In this document: one piece after another, positions 56,790-64,000 of the stretch | Layout: each line of letters begins with the position of its first letter | Numbering within the stretch: the first letter of the stretch is position 1 | DNA from: Lolium rigidum | Taxonomy: Eukaryota > Streptophyta > Magnoliopsida > Poales > Poaceae | Direction of reading: 5' to 3' | Assembly: GCF_022539505.1 (NCBI RefSeq) | Contig: NC_061514.1 | Coordinates: 328,645,090-328,709,089 of the forward strand | DNA length: 64,000 bases | Notes under the pieces: model-generated | Seen by the model: only the letters and a program-made list of their open reading frames with translations | The model's database searches: none | What the model was told of the DNA's origin: nothing | Made by a program: the position numbers and the translations under genes

Positions 56790-58706
56790 GATGAATCGAC
56801 AATGGATGTACGGTAACCGACTCTCCGGCGAGTTCAGTGCGGGTTTGAAAGATTTCCTCGTAGTGGCCAATGCGAACAAGCGGGGGGTTTTGTTATCTGT
56901 CCATGTGTTAAATGTAAGAATCGGAATGGTTACTCTTCCTCAAGAGATGTTCACATGCACCTGCTTCGGCACGGTTTCATGCCAAGCTATAATTGTTGGA
57001 CCAAGCATGGAGAAAGAGGGGTTATAATGGAAGAAGATGAAGAAGGGGATGATTTCAATGATGAAAGCTATCTTGCTCATTTAGGTGATACTTTCATGGA
57101 GGATGCTCGAAGGTGAAGGGGAAGGTGAAGGGGAAGGTGAAGAAGAGGCACGTGATGATCCCGTTGATGATCTTGGTCGGACCATTGCTGATGCACGGAG
57201 ACGCTGCGAAACCGAAAAAGAGAGGGAGAATTTGGATCGCATGTTAGAGGATCACAGGAAGGCGCCGTACCCCGGATGCGATGATGGTCCGAAAAAGCTG
57301 GGCTGCACACTGGATTTGCTGAGATGGAAGGCACAGTGCAGGTGTAGCTGACTCGGCATTTGAAAACTTGCTGAAAATGTTGAAGAATATGTTTCCAAAG
57401 AATAACGAGTTGCCCGCCACTACGTACGAAGCAAAGAAGGTTGTCCGCCCTCTAGGTTTAGAGGTTCCGAAGATACATGCATGCATCAACGATCGCATCC
57501 TCTACCGCGGTGAATACGAGAATTTGAATGAATGCCCGGTATGCACCGCATTGCGTTATAAGATCGGAGGCGATGACCCCGGTGACGATGTTGAGGGCCG
57601 GAAACCCAGGAAGAGGGTTCCCGCCAAGGTGATGTGGTATGCTCCTATAATACCATGGTTGAAACGTCCGTTCGGGAACAAAGAGCATGCCAAGTTGTTG
57701 CGATGGCACAAAGAGGACCGTAAGTCGGACGGGGAGTTGAGACACCCCGCAGATGGAACGCAATGGAGAAAGATCGACGGAGAGTTCAAAGATTTTGCAG
57801 CTGACGCAAGGAACATAAGATTTGGTCTAAGTACGGATGGCATGAATCCTTTTGGCGAGCGGAGCTCCAGCCATAGTACTCGGCCCGTGACTCTATGCAT
57901 CTACAACCTTCCTCCTTGGTTGTGCATGAAGCGGAAGTTCATTATGATGCCAGTGCTCATCCAAGGTCCGAAGCAACCCGGCAACGACATCGATGTGTAC
58001 CTAAGGCCATTAGTTGATGAACTTTTACAGCTGTGGGGCAGACCTAGTGTCCGTGTGTGGGATGAGCACAAAGAAGAGGAATTTGACCTACGAGCGTTGC
58101 TTTTCGTAACCATCAACGATTGGCCTGCTCTTAGTAACCTTTCGGGACTGTCAAATAAGGGATACAATGCATGCACGTATCGCTTACATGAGACCGAAAG
58201 TGTACATTTGCCAAATTGTAAGAAGAACGTGTACCTTGGGCATCGTCGATTTCTTCCGAAAGGTCATCCGAGTAAGAAAGAAAGGCAAGCATTACAACGG
58301 CAAGGCGGATCACCGGCCGAAGCTCGCGGAACACACTCGGTGCTGAGGTATTTGATATGGTCAAGGGTTTGAAAGTCATCTTTGGAAAGGGTCCTGGCGG
58401 ACAATCGGTTCCGAAGGGAGCCGACGGGCACGTAGCCATGTGGAAGAAGAAATCTATATTACGGGAGCTAGAATATTGGAAAGTCCTAGAAGTCCGCTCC
58501 GCAATCGACGTGATGCGCGTTACGAAGAATATTTGCGTGAACATCCTAAGCTTCTTGGGCGTGTATGGGAAGTCAAATGATACAAAGGAAGCACGGCAGG
58601 ACCAGCAAAGTTTGAAAGACCCTGATGACCGGCATCCGGAACGGTTTCAAGGTCGTGCCAGCTACGCTCTGACCAAAGAAGAGAATGATTCAATTGACTC
58701 GAGATA
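56790..58706 (+). pseudogene. TNP2-like transposase of element 3, 3' half deleted
   Basis: Starts MNRQWMYGNRLSGEFS. A frame change near 56880 reads AAGCGGGGGG where element 1 reads AAGCAGAGGGG. The acidic EGEGEGE stretch leads to KKLGCTLDLL and a stop at 57349-57351 at the same place as in element 1. The catalytic region is open from 57368 to 58372: NNELPATTYEAKK, FGLSTDGMNPFGE, IYNLPPWLCMKRKF, FVTINDWPALS. The zinc-like ACTHC of element 1 reads ACTYR here, from CACTGC changed to TATCGC. After TKEEN (58686) the sequence jumps to the non-coding 3' part, deleting about 1.5 kb with DUF4218 and DUF4216. This copy cannot make a complete transposase. Confidence 0.87.
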
Positions 58707-58718
58707 GCACTGATGATA

Positions 58719-58866
58719 CATGAAATTTGGAGTGACTAAGTCATACTCCTGCATACATGAAATTTGGAGTGACTAAGTCATACTCCTGCATATAGGAAAT
58801 TTGGAGTGACTAAGTCATACTCCCGCATACATGAAATTTGGAGTGATTTAGTCATACTCCCGCCTA
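58719..58866. repeat. 37-bp tandem repeat, 4 units, covering the accessory gene stop
   Basis: ATACATGAAATTTGGAGTGA followed by CTAAGTCATACTCCTGC, four times. Element 1 has two units at 10089-10165. Confidence 0.9.
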
Positions 58867-59415
58867 GGCGTATAATATGCATACTCGTAGTCTTCATAGC
58901 CGCCGGCGTTGTATCGGTAGTCGTCGCCTTCTAAGTTGCCGGCGTCGTCGTCGCCGCTGTCGTCGTCGCTGTCGTCGGGTGGCGCTCGTGGCTCGAACCG
59001 AGGGTAGCGCAGGCGAGGGATATCGCCGGCCGTGATGTAGTCCATGACGCTCGCAGAGTCCGGCCGTACCACCATAGCCGACGGCCGGCCTCGTGGAAGT
59101 TTCCGGGAGGCGGACCGTCCTCCTCATACTCGGCGAGCGCCCTCTCACGCCGATTGATGAAGAAGGCGTCCCAAGTATGCTGGTTATCGGGATGCCGGCG
59201 GGGATTCATCCGCTGCTCCGGCGTGAGGTCGAGGTAGTAGTGGTTCGTGATGGCCGCCCGGCGCGCGGCACCTCGAGGGACGGGAGGGACCGGCACGCCG
59301 CCGGCCGCTTAGGCTCCGGCCGGCGGGGACGCGGTAGTCCGGAGGGCAAGGGTAGTTCGAGGCGCAAAGCTCCTCAACCTGCCTGGTAGGTTAGAGTGGG
59401 TGCGGTGGAAGCCAT
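58848..59415 (-). pseudogene. Accessory CACTA gene of element 3, frame-broken
   Basis: Same start as element 1 (MASTAPTLTYQ from 59415) and same core (ITNHYYLDLTPEQRMNP, HTWDAFFINRRERALA, GRRLWWYGRTL), with the acidic tail ending at 58848. Two frame breaks were found. Near 59384 CAGGCAGGTTGAG stands where element 1 has CAGCAGGTGGAG. Near 59055 CTGCGAGCGTC stands where element 1 has CTGCAGAGCGTC. Both are at CAG sites, so the gene may be intact in the plant. Function unknown. Confidence 0.75.
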
Positions 59416-59454
59416 GAGAGAGTGATGAGAGATTGTAGAGATGTGATGTCGGCC

Positions 59455-59705
59455 AAGCCGGGCTACCTATATGTAGTGACAAATGGCGGGAAAAATGGGA
59501 GCGGGAAGACAGGGAGGCGGGAAGAAAGAGGCGGGGAGAAAGTGGCGGGAAGAAATTGGCGGGAAAAAATTGGCGGGAAGAAAGAGGCCGAAGAAATTGG
59601 CGGGAAACAATTGGCGGGAAGAAAGAGGCGGGAAGACGGGGAAGAAATGGCGGGAAGACGAGGAGGGAAGAGGGGTCGGCGGAAAGAGGCGGGAAGAGGG
59701 GGCCA
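59455..59705 (-). promoter_or_regulatory. E2F-like GGCGGGAA array of the element 3 accessory gene
   Basis: GGCGGGAA (TTCCCGCC on the gene's strand) occurs ten times. Three copies are followed by a further A, giving the exact E2F-type core TTTCCCGCC. The TATA-like element CTATATGTAG lies at 59465-59476 and the ATG at 59415. The array has changed in detail from element 1 but keeps the motif and number. Confidence 0.6.
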
Positions 59706-59712
59706 ACGAACT

Positions 59713-60420
59713 TTTGAATTGAATTAGTTTTATTTTTATGAATTTTTGATAATTTGTATTTTTAAATTTTTGAATTGAATTAGTTTTATTTTTCTGAATT
59801 TTTTGATATATTATTTGTATTTTTAAGATTTTGAATTGAATTAGTTTTATTTCCATGAATTTTTTGATATATTATTTGTATTTTTAAGATTTTGAATTGA
59901 ATTAGTTTTATTTTTATGAATTTTTTGATATATTATATGTATTTTAAACATTTTGAATTGAATTAGTTTTATTTTTATGAATTTTTTGATATATTATATG
60001 TATTTTTAACATATTGAATTGAATTAGTTTTATTTTTCTTAATTTTTTGATATATTATTTGTATTTTTAACATATTGAAATGAATTAGTTTTATTTTTCT
60101 GATTTTTTAGATATATAATTTGTATTTTTAAAATTTTGAATTGAATTAGTTTTATTTTTCTGATTTTTTTGATATATTATTTGTATTTTTAAGAATTTGA
60201 ATTGAATTAGTTTTATTTTTTCTGATTTTTTTGATATATTATTTGTATTTTTAAGAATTTGAATTGAATTAGTTTTATTTTTCTGATTTTTTTGATATAT
60301 TATTTGTATTTTTAAGAATTTGAATTGAATTAGTTTTATTTTTCCGAATTTTTTGATATATTATTTGTATTTTATGATTCCGAAATGAATTAGTTTTATT
60401 TTCTGAATTGAAAAAGAAAA
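59713..60420. repeat. 61-bp AT-rich minisatellite, about 12 units
   Basis: GAATTGAATTAGTTTTATTT occurs about twelve times (a few as AAATGAATTAG), spaced 57-62 bp. It is the same repeat as 8930-9262 in element 1, in the opposite orientation. Confidence 0.9.
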
Positions 60421-60432
60421 GTAATTTGAAAA

Positions 60433-60612
60433 AGACCTTTAGTCGCGGTTGGCCTCGCCAACCGCGACTAAAGGGTCCTTCGACGCGGGAACGAAAAACC
60501 CGGCGAAAAACCCTTTAGTCGCGGTTGGTCCGGCCAACCGCGACTAAAGGGTACCTTTAGTCGCGGGTCGCGTCCCCAACCGCGACTAAAGGGTCCTCCC
60601 TATAAAAGGTCG
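60433..60612 (+). promoter_or_regulatory. Internal subterminal-type palindromes and TATA box of the second gene of element 3
   Basis: Three palindromes (60437-60474, 60511-60549, 60551-60590) of the TTTAGTCGCGGTTGG/CCAACCGCGACTAAAGG type are followed within 15 bp by CCCTATAAAAGG (60598-60609). The palindromes are those of the element ends. Confidence 0.7.
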
Positions 60613-61015
60613 CGGCGCGAACGGCCCGCTCATCTTCTTCCTCCGCCGAACAGAACGCGCGCATCTCGCCGACGAAGACGCCGTCAGGCTGCCCAGACGC
60701 GCCCTCGCCGACCGCCGACACCGCCGCCCGCCGAACTCGCGTCGTACGTCGCCGCGCCGTCGGCCGCCGCCTCCTTCTCTTCTTTCCCGCGCGCGCGTCG
60801 CGCTGCTCCGAAAGAAACCGCCGCCGGCCGCTGTGCCACGCCCGCCCCGACTGTGCCGCCCCCGGCCCACTCCTCCCTCTCGCCCACGGCGCCGCCGCCG
60901 CCGCCTAGCTCGCTCTCGCCCGCCGGCGCCGGCGCGCCTGTGTTGCCGCGCGCGCACGCGCCCTCTCTCGCGTGACGAGAGATCGTGCGGTGTGGGGCGC
61001 CGGCCGCCTTTTTTT
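60613..61015 (+). other. GC-rich leader of the second gene of element 3
   Basis: GC-rich, arginine/alanine/proline-type frames on all strands and no domain, matching 8365-8762 in element 1. Probably untranslated leader. Confidence 0.45.
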
Positions 61016-62136
61016 TAGTTTTTTAGTTTTTTTTTAATTTTAACTAGTTAATTAGTTTTACAAAACGGTAAAATTTGATAATTAACAAAAAAAACAGTAA
61101 AATTTGATAATTAACAAAAACGTATATAAAACTTGATAATTAAGAAAAAAAGGAAAACTTGACAAAAAAGTTAAAAGTTAAAAAAAGTAAAACTTGACAT
61201 GCACCCCGCGCGTATACGGAGAGGGGGCAGCGAGGGGGGCGGCGATGCGCCGCCCCCCTCGCCGCCCCCTCCGTATATGTGCGGGCTTTTTTTTTGTTCA
61301 CAGACGGGGCGGCGCCACCGCCACCGCCGCCCCCCTTTCGCCACCGCCACCGTGCCGGTCTCTCTCTCACCGTCCGTGCTCCTTGCCGCCCTCCTCCTCT
61401 CCCCTTCCCGCGCGCCGCCGGCCGGCCCTCTCTCTCTCACCGCGCACGCGCCGGCCTCGCGTGTAATATGTAACAAATATGTAATATGTAACAAAATTTA
61501 ACAAAAATTTACACATGTAATAGACTTAATGTACTCCCTCCGTTCTTTTTTAATTGACTCGAATTTAGTACAAGTTGTACTAAATTCGAGTCAATTAAAA
61601 AGGAACGGAGGGAGTAACTAAAATTTTACTTAACAAAATTTAGACTTAATGTAACTAAAATTTTACTTAACAAAATTTAGACTTAATGATCAAAATTTTA
61701 CTTAACAAAATTTAGACTTAATGATCAAAATTTTAACTTAAGAAAAATTAGACTTAATGATCAAAATTTTAACTTAACATTTTATTTGGGATCGAGAGGG
61801 CGGCGAGGGTTATGTGTCCTCGGCACCGCCACCGCCCTCTCGGTCACCGCCACACCGGTCTCTCGGTCACGCGGTCACCGCGTCCCCCTTTCGCCACCAC
61901 CACCGGTCTCTCGGTCACGCGGTCGGTGCGTCCCCCTTTCGCCACCACCACCGTTCTCTCGGTCACGCGGTCACTGCATGCGAGGCGAGGTCGATCGTCC
62001 GCATATACACATCTAATACACGCGTCCCCCCTCTCGCCTCCCTCGTCGCCATCTCTCTTTATATGTAGAAGAGATGTGATAATGTCGGCATATACACAAT
62101 TAATTTGTTTTGACTACATGTTTTCGGGACCGACAT
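61016..62136. other. Leader or intron region of element 3 between the promoter and the first coding exon
   Basis: Alternating AT-rich (61016-61195, 61470-61790) and GC-rich (61200-61460) stretches without coding support. A 48-bp repeat (CGGTCTCTCGGTCACGCGGTC and CCCCCTTTCGCCACCACCA) is present about 2.5 times at 61855-61980. A Stowaway MITE lies at 61534-61614. Confidence 0.5.
61534..61614. mobile_element. Stowaway MITE, 81 bp, near-perfect hairpin
   Basis: CTCCCTCCGTTCTTTTTTAA...TTAAAAAGGAACGGAGGGAG with TA on both sides (61532-61533 and 61615-61616), the standard Stowaway target duplication. The two halves pair almost completely. It is absent from element 1, so it arrived after the two CACTA copies separated. 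Stowaway MITEs are mobilised by mariner-type transposases. Confidence 0.93.
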
Positions 62137-64000
62137 ATGGCGGACGATAGAGCTGACCCGATTCTCGGACAACTATGATCCGGACGTCGAAGACCATATG
62201 TTCGGCATCATAAAAGGCGATATTCCATTTGTGCCGACCGGAGAAGAAGAAGATGATATCTCTTCTTATCCGAACCTTGAGGGTGAAGATGAAGGGCGCC
62301 GTCGACAAGATGATGCCGAAGAAACGTCGATAAACGACGATCTTCAATTGGAAGTAGCAACCACCTCCGGCGCCGAGGTATATATATATACATATTGAGC
62401 GTCCGGTGATACAACTAACCGATTTGAATAAATGTGTGTGTACTAACGCGCGCGACTCTCTTTCTTATTTTAGCCCTCGGCCGGATCGTCGAAAAAATCG
62501 AGTACGTCGTCGTCAAAGCGTGGCGCAACCAAGACGATGAAAGCAGGAGAAACATGCACCATCGATGTTGTCGACGAAGCAACCGGCAGAGCCGCCGGAG
62601 CCCAGCAAGAACGCCACCAAGTTTGTCGGCCAATGCGGAGCCGTTGTTAGAGACAACGTCTCGATCACCCTCCGAGAGTGGAATGAGCCAAAGAAGGCAC
62701 GTGTTGGTTTCACTTTTGTCGATAAGAGAACAAAAAAAGATTGCTTCAAAAAGCTTATGGAACATTTCGTTCTACCTCCGGAATACCGCAAATACGATGA
62801 GGAGGGTAACAAGATTGCGGAAAACAAGAAGAGACGCAAGCTAGTCAAACAGTTCGCTCTTTCTAGGATGGCCAACGCATTCCGGAAATACAAGCAAAAT
62901 CTAGCCCATGACTTTGTCAACCAGGGCAAGACTCCGGATTTCAAAGGACAATATGAGAAACTGCAACATGATTGGCCGGAATTTGTGAAGCAAAAGAAAT
63001 CGGAGCAGTTCCTTGAACTATCGAAAAAAAATAAGGAAAATGCGGCCAAGAAGGAGTACAATCATAAAATGGGGCCAGGAGGGTATCGCTTTTGGCAGCC
63101 TAGGTGGGAGAAGATGGAGAACGAGCCGAGGGCGCGAGGAATCCGTCCGGTACGGAGGGATGGGACCCAAGGGCCAAAAGCTGGTGGTACGGGCATGGGG
63201 GATCGCCGAACCCGGAGACAGGGGAGTGTGTTTACCAGGGCAAAATAATTACACCCACCCAAAAGCTTATTGAGGCAATGAGGGATGCTCAAGAGGGGAG
63301 GATCAAGTTCAACGGAGAGAACGACGCCTCGACAAAAGCCCTCGGGAATCCTGAACACGGAGGACGTATACGAGGCATGGGGCCCATTCCGTGGAAAGTA
63401 GGGTTCCCCGTAACGATGACCCGTACGGTTACAGAAGCCGTAAGAGAAAGATGGATCGGGAAAAAGATGTTGTGGCGCAGCTTGGTAACGGAAATGGATG
63501 TGATGAAGAAAACCGTGAGTGTACTAGTAGCCGAAAGAGAGGCAGCTCGGGCGCGAGCATGAAGATCATCCAATGGATCTCGGAAGCAGCAGCGGAGAAG
63601 AAGCAGCGTGGCTTCCACGGAGGCCTCACCGGCTGGTGCGCCGACGATAGAAATTACTGCACCGGAGCCTCTGGTGGTCGAAATTACTGCACCGGAGCCT
63701 CCTCGCTACCCCGTGGACGATATAAAGGAGATGAAAGCATGTCATCCGTATTATCCTATCGGGAACATGTCCATGAAGGTAGCCATCGGCGATGCTTTAC
63801 CACCTGGAGCACTCCACCACAACAACCCCATTCAAGATGGCTATGCTCGTGTCACGGTGGAGGAGATAGTCCAAGGGTTTGAGGACCCGGACATTGACAT
63901 TGCTACACCTGAAGGGGTGAAAAGACTTGGAGATGTCAAGCGCCAGTTCATTCTATGGCAGAAGAAATTTATCAAGTTTCCAGGCGAGGCGCCAACAAGT
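62137..64000 (+). pseudogene. Second CACTA gene of element 3 (Transposase_24-like), incomplete at the window end
   Basis: Starts MADDRADPI at 62137. An extra base near 62163 (ATTCTCGGACAAC against ATTATGGACAAC in element 1) breaks the frame early. Exon 1 ends GCCGAG|gtatat near 62378 and the next exon begins after tttag near 62472, as in element 1. An open stretch (62565-63248) encodes VRDNVSITLREWNEPKKAR, LVKQFALSRMANAFRKYKQN (Gln here where element 1 has a stop) and PGGYRFWQPRWEKMEN. Frame changes follow near 63150 and beyond 63400. The C48-protease-like end seen in element 1 would lie past 64000. Confidence 0.8.

Larger units (their letters stand above)
56197..64000 (+). mobile_element. 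CACTA (En/Spm) transposon, element 3, same family as element 1, truncated by the window end
   Basis: Starts CACTGGTGGAAAAACAGGC at 56197 after ATC. Gene order and non-coding landmarks match element 1, in opposite orientation: transposase, accessory gene on the other strand, E2F-like array, 61-bp minisatellite, internal palindromes, second gene. The window ends at a point matching element 1 near 5919, so about 2.4 kb including the 3' terminus should lie beyond. Differences from element 1 are an internal deletion in the transposase, larger repeat arrays and an added Stowaway MITE. Confidence 0.93.

Overview
This is a window of a large grass genome, most likely Triticeae or a close Pooideae relative (inference from repeat families). 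Transposable elements fill nearly all of it. Genes carry GT-AG introns, and there are no operons or prokaryotic signals. Only two low-copy, gene-like pieces are supported: a decayed multi-exon gene on the minus strand (14355-15389) and a short two-exon F-box gene on the plus strand (47277-47633).

Layout, left to right. 1-3474 is AT-rich non-coding flank. 3475-14208 is a complete CACTA (En/Spm) transposon in minus orientation (element 1). It carries a TNP2-like transposase, a second large gene (Transposase_24-like region plus a C48/Ulp1-like protease domain) and a small accessory gene on the opposite strand. 15513-46232 is one Ty1/copia retrotransposon whose gag is cut in two places. The first cut holds a non-autonomous CACTA element (15971-28364), which itself holds a Ty3/gypsy element, copy A (16283-24458). 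The second cut holds a TG..CA element of about 4.95 kb net (28831-41903), probably a giant solo LTR, which holds gypsy copy B (31535-39653). Each of these four insertions has an exact target-site duplication: GCC, GTGCG, TACAC and GTATG. 46233-51010 holds the F-box gene and unclassified old repeats. 51011-54705 is a small minus-strand LTR retrotransposon with one 806-codon gag-protease ORF and no reverse transcriptase. 56197-64000 is a second copy of the element 1 CACTA family in plus orientation (element 3), cut off by the window end.

The most informative parts are the two related CACTA copies. In both, the transposase gene converges on the accessory gene, and the accessory gene diverges from the protease gene. 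The shared intergenic control region holds an array of E2F-like TTCCCGCC sites, a 61-bp minisatellite, and internal copies of the palindromes that otherwise mark the element ends. That suggests a self-regulating, possibly cell-cycle-linked transposon; this is inference.

A caution applies to the whole window. Wherever two copies can be compared, one often reads CAG (or CTG) and the other CG, CGA, CGG or CGAG. This looks like systematic base-calling error at CHG-methylated sites. Many frameshifts reported below may therefore be artefacts and not true decay.
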